64,000 bases of DNA from contig NZ_PDWT01000003.1 in NCBI RefSeq assembly GCF_010093345.1, positions 406,001-470,000 of the forward strand. Reading direction: 5' to 3'. Numbering within the stretch: position 1 is the first letter of the stretch; each line of letters begins with the position of its first letter. The stretch is from Pseudoxanthomonas yeongjuensis (GTDB lineage: Bacteria > Pseudomonadota > Gammaproteobacteria > Xanthomonadales > Xanthomonadaceae). Shown one piece after another: positions 8,185-17,188 of this stretch. Both the position numbers and the translations under genes were made by a program. The notes under the pieces are model-generated. The model had not been told where the DNA came from. It worked only from the letters and a program-made list of their open reading frames with translations, and searched no databases.

Positions 8185-8713
8185 GCAAGATCGTCGGCCA
8201 AAAGGCGCCGCTCAAGCTCCGGGAGATTTGGGAGATCCGCGTCCGGCTGCAACTTCGCAGCAACCTCAGAGACCTCGCCCTGTTCAACTTGGCGATCGAT
8301 TCGAAGCTCCGCGCCTGCGACCTACCGGGCCTTCGCGTCGGCGATATCGCACACGAGAATCACGTCGACTCGCGTGCGGTAGTGATGCAGAGAAAGACCC
8401 AGCGACCAGTCCGGCTCGAGATCACCGAGATGAGCAAGGATGCTCTCCAGGCGTGGACCCATGCGGCAGGGCTTCGGAGCTCCGGCTTTTTCTTCCCAAG
8501 TCGATGGGGCGACTCGCCGCACCTATCGACCCGTCAGTACGCTCGAATCGTTCACCGCTGGGTGCACGAGATCGGCTTGGATAGTTCCTGCTATGGAACA
8601 CACACGATGCGACGGACCAAGGCGGCTCTGATCTACCGGCGGACCAAAAACCTTAGAGCGGTGCAGCTCCTCCTTGGCCACAGCAAGCTCGAGAGCACTG
8701 TCCGCTACAATTA
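8185..8713 (+). pseudogene. Degraded tyrosine recombinase (short phage-integrase family)
   Basis: The frame encodes most of a small tyrosine recombinase: KIVGQKAPLKLREIW at the start, the first catalytic arginine in DSKLRACDLPGLRV, then YGTHTMRRTKAALIY (HxxR box) and LLLGHSKLESTVRY with the catalytic tyrosine near the end. It has no ATG, GTG or TTG near the expected N-terminus; the family's usual first residues are followed upstream by an in-frame TGA. At the 3' end a TAA directly follows RYN, and the reading frame after it (SDLFTEQTGH) still resembles the missing tail. A TTG at 8289 could start a 141-residue fragment. I read this as an inactivated mobile-element gene. Confidence 0.75.
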
Positions 8714-8795
8714 ATTGTCAGACCTCTTCACTGAGCAAACTGGTCACGTCGATGCCGCGGCGCCGAGAATCCTCTTACATACAACTTGTAACTTG

Positions 8796-9113
8796 CTACA
8801 GGCTAATATCGTGAATCGCTATGTGCGCAGCTTTCCGATACTCAACGCCAATCCCTTTCGGCAGTAGCGACAACACCGCCTGCTTCAAAGCCGATCCAGC
8901 GACGGCGACCCCATACTTGTCGCTGAAACCCCACGCCGGATCATCATGACCGCCAGTTCCTTCCGCAAATCTGAACACATCTTCCAAGAGATGTTCAGCG
9001 CTGCGTATAGCTTGTTCGGCCTTCATGGCGTCTAGCCCAAAGCAAATCTCTGAAGGGAAATCGATCCATATCAGCCCAGATAAAGGAAATAGCAGGGACA
9101 CGGAAACTTTCAT
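8796..9113 (-). CDS. Hypothetical protein (105 aa)
   Basis: A 105-residue protein of no recognised family. It begins MKVSVSLLFPLSGLIWIDFP, which is hydrophobic but not a clear signal peptide, and continues with a mixed acidic/hydrophobic sequence including DDPAWGFSDKYGVAVAGSALKQAVLSLLPKG. A purine-rich GGGGGCC lies just before the ATG. The base composition is visibly lower in G+C than neighbouring core genes, and the gene lies between a recombinase remnant and a porin-like gene, which suggests acquisition by transfer. Confidence 0.5.
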   Translation of the reverse strand: MKVSVSLLFPLSGLIWIDFPSEICFGLDAMKAEQAIRSAEHLLEDVFRFAEGTGGHDDPAWGFSDKYGVAVAGSALKQAVLSLLPKGIGVEYRKAAHIAIHDISL

Positions 9114-9150
9114 TTGGCCCCCATGAAGACAAAGGCCTTGTAGTGGACTG

Positions 9151-9169
9151 CCTGACGCGAGACGTCAGG
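9151..9169 (-). terminator. Possible hairpin after mipA-like gene
   Basis: A perfect 7-bp inverted repeat (CCTGACG, 5-base loop, CGTCAGG) begins 2 bases beyond the stop codon of the minus-strand MipA-like gene. There is no T-run after it, so it is at best a weak terminator or an mRNA-stabilising hairpin. Confidence 0.35.
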
Positions 9170-9171
9170 GA

Positions 9172-10065
9172 TCAGAACGTGTGGACGTAGCCCAAGAAGA
9201 CGGAAGATTCGGTCGATGCATCGACGATGGGGCTGTCCTTGATCTCGGCACCCAACGATTGCACGCTCAGGTCCAAGAACACAGAAGATTTGCCCGAAGG
9301 AAGGCGATAGGACGTCCGTAGCCCAGCCTCCACATTGACCGTGGCCTCGGGTGCGTAGAAAGCACGAGTGGGTGTGATTTCATCGGCTCGAATGCCGTAG
9401 TAATAATTGACGTATTTCTCATCCAGCCAAACAGCGCGAATTCTCGGCGCGAACTCGAAGCGCCCCGCCTCGAAGGAGCGTTCAATTTCTATGGAGAACT
9501 TTCGACCCTTGCTGTAGCCGGAAATGTCGGTGGACCAGGTTGCGGAAAGATCAGCGACGCTGTTTTCCCATCTCACCAACGCGCCTGCCCAGAACATGTC
9601 CTTTCGCTCGTCCATGCCTGCCAGGAAGGACGAGTCGGAGGCCTCGTAGCCGTCGTTGGAGAAATCCGCGGACAAGGCGAATGAGACGGGTCCGGCAGAG
9701 GGTAGTTTGAGGCTGATTGAACCGCCGGACACGTCGATCCACTCGCTGTCATAAACAATAATTGGCAGCGCCAAGGTATCCGCGCCGATATCGCGATACG
9801 GCTTTTGCATCACTCCTGCACCCAAGCCCAATCCCCAGTGCGATTGGTCCTGGTCTTCCTCGTCAACCTCATGCTCTGCTGCACGAGCGGAATAGGCGGA
9901 GAAACCAAAAAGCGCGGCTCCCACGATCAAGCTGGCGCGCAGATACCAATTGGGCGCGCGCTTTGACGCGCTAGGGACTGGCGGAAGATCTGGCAGATCA
10001 AAGAGAAACTTCAGACTGGGCCGGTTGGCGCGACGAAGGTCGGAAGAAGCAAAACTTGGCGTCAT
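9172..10065 (-). CDS. MipA/OmpV family outer-membrane protein
   Basis: A 297-residue outer-membrane beta-barrel of the MipA/OmpV family. After an unusually long N-terminal stretch comes a signal segment (LIVGAALFGFSAYSARA) with a likely cleavage before AEHEVDEED. The mature part opens with WGLGLGAGVMQKPYRDIG and ends in aromatic-rich strands with a C-terminal phenylalanine (VFLGYVHTF), the barrel assembly signal. Family members scaffold murein enzymes or act as porins induced by regulators. The start ATG at 10065 is preceded by AGGACC; an internal start closer to the signal peptide is possible. Confidence 0.88.
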   Translation of the reverse strand: MTPSFASSDLRRANRPSLKFLFDLPDLPPVPSASKRAPNWYLRASLIVGAALFGFSAYSARAAEHEVDEEDQDQSHWGLGLGAGVMQKPYRDIGADTLALPIIVYDSEWIDVSGGSISLKLPSAGPVSFALSADFSNDGYEASDSSFLAGMDERKDMFWAGALVRWENSVADLSATWSTDISGYSKGRKFSIEIERSFEAGRFEFAPRIRAVWLDEKYVNYYYGIRADEITPTRAFYAPEATVNVEAGLRTSYRLPSGKSSVFLDLSVQSLGAEIKDSPIVDASTESSVFLGYVHTF

Positions 10066-10568
10066 GGTCAGGTCCTATGGTGTCGAGTGATGGGGGAGGG
10101 GCTACTGCGCTGCAAAAATCCGGCGGTTGATGGCTCTCGAAGTCCCTTCGTGGCCCCTATAGCCAAACCGTGCTTAATTCATGGCGTCAAAATGGCGGGG
10201 ATTGCGCGGGCGCCAATGACCGCTTTGGGCCGGAAACCGACATTTCGCGCAAGGTGTACTCGTTTTGCGTGGGCCCGCTCCCGGCTAGAAGCGGACTTCG
10301 ACAGCTGGAACCGGATCGGCCCGAAGGTGGCTTTGGCCTAACCAGCAAACGGCATACCTCTGATCTTTCGCCCTTGGACCGCGCATCCATATTCAAAAGA
10401 TTGAGCTGCCACCTGAGGGTGATAACGGACCGTCGCCTAGATCGCGTCGCTTGCGCGATACCGACTTCGGACGCGAACAAGAAACCCAAACGAGGACTAA
10501 GGCAATGGCAATAGCCGATGGGAAATATCGCCCGCGCGAAGCCGGCAACTACCTGAAGAAATACAACC
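10066..10568. other. Intergenic region without convincing gene
   Basis: About 500 bases between the porin-like gene and the RND permease, both on the minus strand. Short frames on either strand lack recognisable domains and overlap one another. A short plus-strand frame starting at 10505 after a GAGGA runs into the permease 3' end and is not supported. The region probably contains the promoter of the porin-like gene near 10070-10160. Confidence 0.45.
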
Positions 10569-13500
10569 TCAAATGTCCGGCTCGTGTTTCAGCTTCAAAG
10601 ACGGATGCGACAAGCGATTCCGGAACCGCCTTGCCATCCATTCATCCAAGTCGTCGATCACGGTGAATGCAGCAGGAATCACTATCAAGCTCAACAACGT
10701 GGATGTGATCAGACCGCCGATCACCGCAATCGCCATCGGCGCCCGGAAACTCGAATCGCCGGCGAAACCCAGTGCGATCGGCATCATGCCTGCGCCCATC
10801 GCCAGCGTGGTCATGACGATCGGCTGGGCGCGCTTGCGGCATGCGTCGATCAGGGCGTCGTGCTGGCTGAGCCCGTGCTTGTCCTCTGCAATGACCGCGT
10901 AATCCACCAGCAGGATCGAGTTCTTGGTGGCGATGCCGATCAACATGAGCAGGCCGATCAGCGCCGGTAGCGACAACATGTTCTGGGTCAGCAGCAAAGC
11001 GCCGAAGGCACCGCCGGCGCATAAGGGCACGGCCGTCAGAATCGTCAGCGGCATCAGCGCATGGTTGAACAACAGCAAGAGCACCATATAGATGCAGATC
11101 ACGCCCGCCGCCATCGCCAGCAGGAAGCCGACGAACAATTCGACGAAGACTTCGGCATCGCCGGTGTTCAAGAAGCTGATTCCGGCCGGCAACTGCTGAA
11201 CACTCGGCAGTTTCTGCACGGCCTCCATGACATCACCCAGCGGGCGGCCATTGAGCTCTGCCGTCAGGGTGACGTTGCGCTGGCGCTGGTAACGCGAAAT
11301 CAGAGATGGACCGCTGCCCATCCGGATGTCGGCCACGGCAGCCAGCGGCACAGGACCGTAGCGACCAGGCACGCGTAGCTGACCGATCAATGCCTGGTTC
11401 GACAAGGTCGATTCGGCGAATCCGACCCGGATCGGGACTTGCCGGTCCGGCAGATTGAGTTTGGCCAGACGCTGCTCGTAGTCGCCAGAGGTCGCAATGC
11501 GCGCTGCCTCGGCGATATCGGCCGTGGCCACGCCCAGATCGGCCGCACGCGCCGGATCGGGCACGATCTGGATCTCGGGCCGCAGCAGCGAAGCGGACGA
11601 AGTGACGCTACCCAAGCCGGGAATGCCGCGCAGATCGCGCTCCAGAGCGATGGACGCTTCCTGCAAGCGCTGCGGATCGTCGCCGGACAGCACCAGTTGC
11701 AGCTGGTTGCCGGGTTCGGAACTGACATAGCTCACCCGCACACCGGCCAGATCGGCCAGGCGCGTGCGCGCCTCGCGCTCCAGCTCACGTTGATCGCGCC
11801 CGCGACCATCGGCCATGCCCCAGTCCAGCACCAGAGTGGCCTTGCGCGATTCGCCGATGCCCGGGGTCGAAGGATCGCCCAGATCCAGCGCGCTGCCAAT
11901 CGCCATGTAGACCTGCTTGAGTTCGGGGATGTCCTTGAGCAGACCGCGCGCCTGTTCGGCCATGGCCACGGTTTCCTGCAAGCGCGTGCCGGGCGGCAAC
12001 TCAAGACTGAGATTGCTGCGGCCCAGATCGGATTGCGGAATGAAGGTCGCCGGAATCAGCGGCACCAGCGCCAGCGAGGCGAGGAACAACCCGGTGGCGA
12101 TCCACAGGGTACGCGCGCGATGACGCAGCGCTGCGTCCACCCAGCCCAGATACCAGCGCATCAGCTTGGAGTCACCCTTCTCCTCGCCATGCGGCTTGAG
12201 CAGGTAGGCGGCCATCATCGGCGTCAACAATCGCGCGACCAGCAACGAGAACAGGACCGCGGTCGCCGCCGTCCAGCCGAACTCGCGGAAGAACTTGCCG
12301 GCGATGCCGGGCATGAACGCCACCGGCACGAACACCGCCGCCAGGGTCAGCGAGGTGGCGATCACCGCGTTGCCGATCTCGCCGGCGGCTTCGCGCGCCG
12401 CCTCGATCGGCGGCTTTCCCATGCGCAGGTGGCGCACGATATTCTCGATCTCGACGATAGCGTCATCGACCAGGATGCCGACCACCACCGACAGTGCAAG
12501 CAAGGTGATCATATTGAGGGTGAAACCAAAGAAGTACATTACCGCGAACGTCGGGATGATCGACAAGGGCAGCGCCAGCGCCGAGACCCAGGTCGCGCGC
12601 CAGTCGCGCAGGAATAGCCACACCACCAGCAGCGCCAGCAAGGCGCCCTCGTACAGCATGGTCATCGACGAATCGTAGGAGCGATGGGTTTCATCGATGG
12701 CGGTCGTGACCAGGCGGAAGTCGACGTCCGGATGGGCTGTCTTCAGCGCCGCGAGTGCTTTGTGCACACCCTCTTCGACCTTGATTTCGTTCGAGCCGCG
12801 GGTGCGCGACATCGAGAAGGCGACCACGTCGCGGCCGTCCAGCATCGCCGCTTCGGTGGGATCGGCCGCCGCATCGGTGACCTTGGCCAGCGTCGACAGC
12901 CGCACCGCGCGTCCGTCCGCCAGGCTGATCGAATAGTCGCGCAGCGACTGCGCATTGCCGACCGTGCCCAGCGTGCGGATGGTTTGCTGCGCGCCATCCA
13001 GCTCGGCCTTGCCGCCGGCACGCTCGACCTGGATCAGCGCCAGCTGCCGCGACACGTCGCCGGCGGTGACGCCGAAGGCCTGCAAGGCGTTCGGGTCCAG
13101 GTCCACACGCACCTGGCGCTGCACGCCACCCACGCGGGTGACACGAGCGACGCCAGTCACGCCATACATCGCACGCGCGACTTCGCGGTCGACGAACCAG
13201 CTCGCCTCGTCGGCGCTCATCTTCGGCGCGACCAGCGCGTAGGTCATCAGCGAGCCGCCTATATCGACTTTCGAAATTACCGGTTCCTGGACATCCTGCG
13301 GCAGGTCGGTGCGGATGCGCGTGACCGCATCGCGCGTGTCGTCCAACGCAGTAGCCAGGTCGGCTTCCAGCTGGAACTCGATGCTGGTGGTGCTGACGCC
13401 TTCGCTGACGGTGGATATCACCCGCTTGACGTTGGTGACGGTCGCCACCGAGTCCTCGACCTTACGCGTGACCTCGGCTTCGAGCTGACTCGGCGAAGCA

Positions 13501-13658
13501 CCAGGCTGAGTCACCGTGACGGTGGTCATCGGGAATGCGATATCGGGGAAGTGCGCCACCGGCAGCTTGTAGAAGCCCCATAGCCCGGCGACGCACAGCA
13601 CGAAGAACGCCATCAGCGCTGGTAACGGCCGGCTGATCGCCCAAGAAGAGAAATTCAT
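10569..13658 (-). CDS. RND efflux transporter permease (HAE1/AcrB-like)
   Basis: A 1029-residue resistance-nodulation-division inner-membrane permease that expels hydrophobic or amphiphilic compounds using the proton gradient. The N-terminus (ISRPLPALMAFFVLCVAGLWGF) is the first membrane helix; the large periplasmic loop has the porter repeats; the proton-relay aspartate pair is in VVVGILVDDAIVEIENI near residue 394. The second half repeats the plan (TAVPLCAGGAFGALLLTQN, GIATKNSILLVDY). It shares a 4-base ATGA overlap with the adaptor gene upstream, so both come from one mRNA. No outer-membrane factor is encoded nearby. Confidence 0.95.
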   Translation of the reverse strand: MNFSSWAISRPLPALMAFFVLCVAGLWGFYKLPVAHFPDIAFPMTTVTVTQPGASPSQLEAEVTRKVEDSVATVTNVKRVISTVSEGVSTTSIEFQLEADLATALDDTRDAVTRIRTDLPQDVQEPVISKVDIGGSLMTYALVAPKMSADEASWFVDREVARAMYGVTGVARVTRVGGVQRQVRVDLDPNALQAFGVTAGDVSRQLALIQVERAGGKAELDGAQQTIRTLGTVGNAQSLRDYSISLADGRAVRLSTLAKVTDAAADPTEAAMLDGRDVVAFSMSRTRGSNEIKVEEGVHKALAALKTAHPDVDFRLVTTAIDETHRSYDSSMTMLYEGALLALLVVWLFLRDWRATWVSALALPLSIIPTFAVMYFFGFTLNMITLLALSVVVGILVDDAIVEIENIVRHLRMGKPPIEAAREAAGEIGNAVIATSLTLAAVFVPVAFMPGIAGKFFREFGWTAATAVLFSLLVARLLTPMMAAYLLKPHGEEKGDSKLMRWYLGWVDAALRHRARTLWIATGLFLASLALVPLIPATFIPQSDLGRSNLSLELPPGTRLQETVAMAEQARGLLKDIPELKQVYMAIGSALDLGDPSTPGIGESRKATLVLDWGMADGRGRDQRELEREARTRLADLAGVRVSYVSSEPGNQLQLVLSGDDPQRLQEASIALERDLRGIPGLGSVTSSASLLRPEIQIVPDPARAADLGVATADIAEAARIATSGDYEQRLAKLNLPDRQVPIRVGFAESTLSNQALIGQLRVPGRYGPVPLAAVADIRMGSGPSLISRYQRQRNVTLTAELNGRPLGDVMEAVQKLPSVQQLPAGISFLNTGDAEVFVELFVGFLLAMAAGVICIYMVLLLLFNHALMPLTILTAVPLCAGGAFGALLLTQNMLSLPALIGLLMLIGIATKNSILLVDYAVIAEDKHGLSQHDALIDACRKRAQPIVMTTLAMGAGMMPIALGFAGDSSFRAPMAIAVIGGLITSTLLSLIVIPAAFTVIDDLDEWMARRFRNRLSHPSLKLKHEPDI

Positions 13659-14758
13659 CGCGTGCCCGCCCCGGCCGCCGCGGCCGAGACCACGCGTACG
13701 CGGTCGCCATCGCCCAGGAAGCCGGCACCCTTGGCGACCACCTGATCGCCTTGCTTCAAACCTTCGATGATCTCGACCAGGTTCTGCGTGGTCTGGCCCG
13801 TGCGCACGCGTTGGCGCTGCACGATTTGCTTGTCTTTCATCGTGAACACGTAGCTATGTCCGTCGCGCTGTATCACCGCGGCGCTGGGTACCATCAGGGC
13901 GCGGCCGGCGCCGGTGACGATGTGGCCTTCGACATAGACGCCCGTCTTGAGCGCGCCGGGTTCCGGCAAGTCGACGTAGACCGTGCCGGTGCGTGTCTGC
14001 GCATCGACGCCAGGGGTGACCGCACGGATGCGACCGGCGATGGTGCTGCCTACGTAGGACAGCTCGACCGTATTGCCGACGGCGACGCCGGCAAGCTGAT
14101 CCTCCGGCAATTCGGCGCGCCATTCCAGGCGACCGTCGCGGATCAGTCGCAGCAGCTCGCTGCCCGAGGTCACGACCTGGCCCGGTTGCACCAGCCGCTT
14201 GGAAATCACGCCGTCGGCGGGTGCGCGCAGTTCAGCGAAACCGCGACGCAGCTTGGCTGCGTCGCGCCCGGCCCGCGTCGTGGCCAGTTGCGCCTCGGCC
14301 TGCACCCGGGTGGCGCGCAGTTCGTCCAGGTTGCCCGCGCTGATCAATTGCTCGGCCGCCAATTTCGCGCCGCGCTCGTAGCTGACCTTGGCCAGATCCA
14401 AACTCGCCTGCACCTGCCGCACCGAGGCCTCGGCCTGCGCCAGTTCGCTGTCCAAGGTGCGATGATCCAGCTGAAGCAGCACTTGTCCCTTGCGTACCGT
14501 TTGGCCCACATCGACGTTGAGCGCCGTCACCCGCTGGCCGCTGAGCTCCACCCCCAACTGCATTTCTTCATAAGCCGACACCGGGCCGGAGACGAGCACG
14601 CTGCGCGCCATGGGCTGCGATTGGGCCGTCACCAGGGCCACGGTGAGCGACGACGCACCCTCGGCCTTCTTCTCTTCCTCGTCACTACCCGCTCCGCATG
14701 CCGAGAGCGACACTGCAACGACCATCAACGATGACCAACACAAGAACACTGCACGCAT
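13655..14758 (-). CDS. RND efflux periplasmic adaptor (HlyD/AcrA-like lipoprotein)
   Basis: A 367-residue membrane-fusion protein. The start at 14758 gives a lipoprotein signal (MRAVFLCWSSLMVVAVSLSAC) with lipobox LSAC; an upstream in-frame start would bury this signal. The lipoyl/barrel-sandwich halves are visible as NVDVGQTVRKGQVLLQLD and FAELRAPADGVISKRLVQPGQVV, flanking a coiled hairpin (SELAQAEASVRQVQASLDLAKVSYERGAKLAAEQ). It links the permease to an outer-membrane channel. It lies between the TetR gene and the permease on the same strand. Confidence 0.93.
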   Translation of the reverse strand: MRAVFLCWSSLMVVAVSLSACGAGSDEEEKKAEGASSLTVALVTAQSQPMARSVLVSGPVSAYEEMQLGVELSGQRVTALNVDVGQTVRKGQVLLQLDHRTLDSELAQAEASVRQVQASLDLAKVSYERGAKLAAEQLISAGNLDELRATRVQAEAQLATTRAGRDAAKLRRGFAELRAPADGVISKRLVQPGQVVTSGSELLRLIRDGRLEWRAELPEDQLAGVAVGNTVELSYVGSTIAGRIRAVTPGVDAQTRTGTVYVDLPEPGALKTGVYVEGHIVTGAGRALMVPSAAVIQRDGHSYVFTMKDKQIVQRQRVRTGQTTQNLVEIIEGLKQGDQVVAKGAGFLGDGDRVRVVSAAAAGAGTR

Positions 14759-14817
14759 AAGTAGCCCGCCAGATGTAATAGAGACGATAGCTTTCGGATA
14801 CAACCCGGATGACGCGT

Positions 14818-15519
14818 TCACGGGCGCTCCGAAGCAAGATTGAAGGAGGGAAATTTGTTTTTCATCGGGCGTCCGCGTGCGCGCGCATTGATCAAGCGCT
14901 GTTGCACGCCATCCAGCAGCAGATCCACGCCGTTCCCGAACCGCGCCTTGAAGTTAGGCTCGCTTAGAGCCTGTCGTGCTTGCCAGCAATGCGGATCCCT
15001 AGCCTCCGCAAGATCATGAAGGGCCTGCTGCACTCCAGCGATATCGCCGCCGCGATCGGGCAAAGCCTGCTCTTCGATGACGAAGCCCATCACGTAGCAA
15101 ATGAGGTCCAGGGCAGTGCTGGCGGCGAGCTCGATCTCCGCGCCCGCACCGACCAGCGCCGCGATAGTCGCTTCGGCCACACGCAGCACGTTCTCGCTGG
15201 CGATGTAGGTGCCCGCGTGAACTCGTGCGCCATCCCGGTGCGACTTGAAGCCCTGGCGGAGCTCGCGCGCGATTTGTTGCAGGGTGGCGCGCCTGCTCTG
15301 CTCTTCCGGGATCTCGCGTGCGATGTCTTGGATCAGGGCATCGGTATCGGTCACCGCATCGATCAGCGCCTGCTTGCTGGTGAAATGCCAGTACAACGAC
15401 GGCGCGCGGATACCGAGGCTGCAAGCCAGCTTGCGCAGGTTCACCCCTTCGATCCCACCCTCGTCCAGCAGGCCAAAAGCCGCCTCGACGATTTGCTTCC
15501 GCTTGATTGCTACGCGCAT
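14818..15519 (-). CDS. TetR family transcriptional regulator (TetR_C)
   Basis: A 233-residue TetR repressor. The HTH is IVEAAFGLLDEGGIEGVNLRKLACSLGI plus APSLYWHFTSKQALIDAV; the helical C-terminal domain resembles the tetracycline-repressor class (TetR_C_1), with LICYVMGFVIEEQA. It is the first gene of a minus-strand operon with the adaptor and permease, 59 bases upstream of the adaptor start. Two 13-bp palindromic boxes just upstream of its start (15531-15543 and 15555-15567) are the likely operators, implying autorepression and drug-induced expression of the pump. Confidence 0.92.
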   Translation of the reverse strand: MRVAIKRKQIVEAAFGLLDEGGIEGVNLRKLACSLGIRAPSLYWHFTSKQALIDAVTDTDALIQDIAREIPEEQSRRATLQQIARELRQGFKSHRDGARVHAGTYIASENVLRVAEATIAALVGAGAEIELAASTALDLICYVMGFVIEEQALPDRGGDIAGVQQALHDLAEARDPHCWQARQALSEPNFKARFGNGVDLLLDGVQQRLINARARGRPMKNKFPSFNLASERP

Positions 15520-15530
15520 TTCCTATCCGT

Positions 15531-15567
15531 CTAACGATGTTAGTTTGGTGGAATCCAACGCCGTTAG
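15531..15567 (-). promoter_or_regulatory. Putative TetR operator pair
   Basis: Two copies of a 13-bp palindrome, CTAACGATGTTAG (15531-15543) and CCAACGCCGTTAG (15555-15567), are centred 24 bases apart and begin 12 bases upstream of the tetR start codon. They match at 10 of 13 positions, and the mismatches lie mostly in the centre. Position, symmetry and repetition fit a TetR-type operator controlling the efflux operon. Confidence 0.65.
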
Positions 15568-15700
15568 ATTCCAGAGACCATCGCTTGCTCTGCACCCACG
15601 CCAAGGAACACAAGCCTGCAGAACGCGATCAGGGGGAGTCTCATTCGATCTTTGACTGTGCTCATTTCAGTTCTCTGTCCCAATGGGCGCTGACCGTTCG

Positions 15701-16645
15701 TCATGGCGTGAAGACGATGCGCTCGCTGGTATGGGCCGCCTCGGCCCACGCTTGCCCCACATCGCGGAGCGGCGTGGCCTTCACGTCGATGCGGAACGTT
15801 CCTCGCGCGATCTCTTTCGCTAGCGCTGGTAACTCCATTAGGATCTCGCGACCCGACACCGAGCCGTACCCGCTGCCCACGATCCGGAGATCTGCAGATC
15901 GCAGGAAGGCCCCTGGAATGGCGGCGACTTCTCCCGCCATCGAGCCGATATGTATCCAGGTGATCGGCAGACTGCGATTCATCCGTTGATTGAGTACGGT
16001 TTCCATGACGCGAACCGCGCTCGCCCCCCAGACGAGATCGAGTACGACATCCACGTCGTGCGCGAGGGCGCCTAACCGGGCATCCCCCAGCGTCACGATC
16101 TCTGTGGCGCCAAGCGCGGGCAGCTTCGCGAGCTTCTCCTCGTCGCGCCCCGCGGCGATGACCTGCGACGCGCCCAGGTGCTGGGCGATCTGCACGGCCA
16201 TGCTTCCTGAGCTTCCGGTGGCACCGAGGATGAGCACCTTCTGCCCGCTCTGAAACGGCACGCGGCAACGCAGCGCGAGCCAGGACGCCATCGCGGGATT
16301 CATCGCGCCCGCGACCGTAACCGGGTCACTGTCGCTCGGCAGTTCGATGCTGTGGTCGAGTTCAATCACCGTTCTGTCGGCCATCGTCCCAATCTGCCCG
16401 GGCCCCTGTACGAAGTAGCGCAACTTGCCGTCGATACCGCGCCCGACGCCATCGACCCCCGGCACGAGCGGCAGCCCCCCGCCGCTGCTGGAGTAATGAA
16501 CGCCTGAGGCTTGGCCGCGAGTGATGCGATGCAGGCCCGCCGCGAGCACTTCGACGAGCATTTCCCCCGGCCCTCTGGGCACGGGATCGGCGTAGTCCCC
16601 GTAGTGCGGCGGTTGGTCGAACGAGGATATGACAGCAGCTTTCAT
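15701..16645 (-). CDS. Zinc-binding dehydrogenase family (quinone oxidoreductase-like, MDR)
   Basis: A 314-residue medium-chain dehydrogenase/reductase lacking the structural-zinc cysteines, so of the NADPH:quinone oxidoreductase type. The N-terminal catalytic domain includes GEMLVEVLAAGLHRITRGQASG; the nucleotide fold has VLILGATGSSGSMAVQIAQHLGA near residues 137-160. A strong ribosome binding site (GAAGGAGAG) precedes the ATG. It is divergent from a MarR gene with which it shares a palindromic control region, a common arrangement in which MarR represses a detoxifying reductase until an electrophile or quinone binds. Confidence 0.9.
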   Translation of the reverse strand: MKAAVISSFDQPPHYGDYADPVPRGPGEMLVEVLAAGLHRITRGQASGVHYSSSGGGLPLVPGVDGVGRGIDGKLRYFVQGPGQIGTMADRTVIELDHSIELPSDSDPVTVAGAMNPAMASWLALRCRVPFQSGQKVLILGATGSSGSMAVQIAQHLGASQVIAAGRDEEKLAKLPALGATEIVTLGDARLGALAHDVDVVLDLVWGASAVRVMETVLNQRMNRSLPITWIHIGSMAGEVAAIPGAFLRSADLRIVGSGYGSVSGREILMELPALAKEIARGTFRIDVKATPLRDVGQAWAEAAHTSERIVFTP

Positions 16646-16679
16646 GGGGCTCTCCTTCGGGGGGCTCTCGACCCATAAA

Positions 16680-16717
16680 GTTCGTAATACGATCTATTAT
16701 TGATACGTAATACGAAC
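16680..16717. promoter_or_regulatory. Putative MarR operator in divergent promoter region
   Basis: The 90-base gap between the divergent MDR and MarR genes holds an inverted repeat: GTTCGTAATACG (16680-16691) and CGTAATACGAAC (16706-16717). Each arm contains the smaller near-palindrome CGTAATACG. The segment is much AT-richer than its surroundings and includes the likely promoters of both genes. It fits a MarR-family operator. Confidence 0.65.
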
Positions 16718-16735
16718 CATGTCAAGATCGAATAC

Positions 16736-17188
16736 ATGAGGAAAAGCAAAAAATCCATGAAGCAGTCCCCCGCACCCGGCGAAGGGCTGGCCGATGCACT
16801 CGTGACGACCGCCTTTGTCACGATGGCCGTGATCAACAAGATTGGTGCCGAGAACGACTTGTCCCTCTCGCTGATCCGCGTCCTGGGAATCCTGTGGGAT
16901 CGGCGCCCACGGATGGCCGAACTCGCCGACTACCTCGGGCTGGAGAAGCAGACCATGTCGGGGCTTATCGCCCGAGCAGAAAAGAAAGGGCTGGTGGCGC
17001 GTGCGCCGAACGAAGAAGATGGAAGGGCAACAGACGTTTTTCTGACGAGCGATGGGGCCAAGCTCGTCAAGCGGCTGCGTGTCCAGGGGCAACAGGCGCT
17101 GGCACCGATCATCGAGCAGCTCAGCGCATCGGATCAGCAGCTCCTCCGGGAGTTGCTTCAGCGCATGCTCGAAACTCGGAAGGGTTGA
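16736..17188 (+). CDS. MarR family transcriptional regulator
   Basis: A 150-residue MarR regulator. The winged helix is plain: LSLIRVLGILWDRRPRMAELADYLGLEKQTMSGLIARAEKKGLV, then the wing with EEDGRATDVFLTSDGAKLV. An upstream in-frame TTG at 16700 was rejected because it lies inside the palindromic operator; ATG 16736 is used, with ATG 16757 as an alternative. It probably represses the divergent oxidoreductase gene and itself, responding to a small phenolic, quinone or oxidant. Confidence 0.9.
   Translation: MRKSKKSMKQSPAPGEGLADALVTTAFVTMAVINKIGAENDLSLSLIRVLGILWDRRPRMAELADYLGLEKQTMSGLIARAEKKGLVARAPNEEDGRATDVFLTSDGAKLVKRLRVQGQQALAPIIEQLSASDQQLLRELLQRMLETRKG

Noticed and set aside
10087..10666. 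Short overlapping plus-strand frames between the MipA-like gene and the RND permease
   Set aside because: No domain, biased composition, and the last one runs into the permease 3' end; a GAGGA before 10505 alone is not enough.
16700..16735. Upstream TTG start for the MarR gene
   Set aside because: It would place the first codons inside the palindromic operator; ATG 16736 leaves a normal MarR length.
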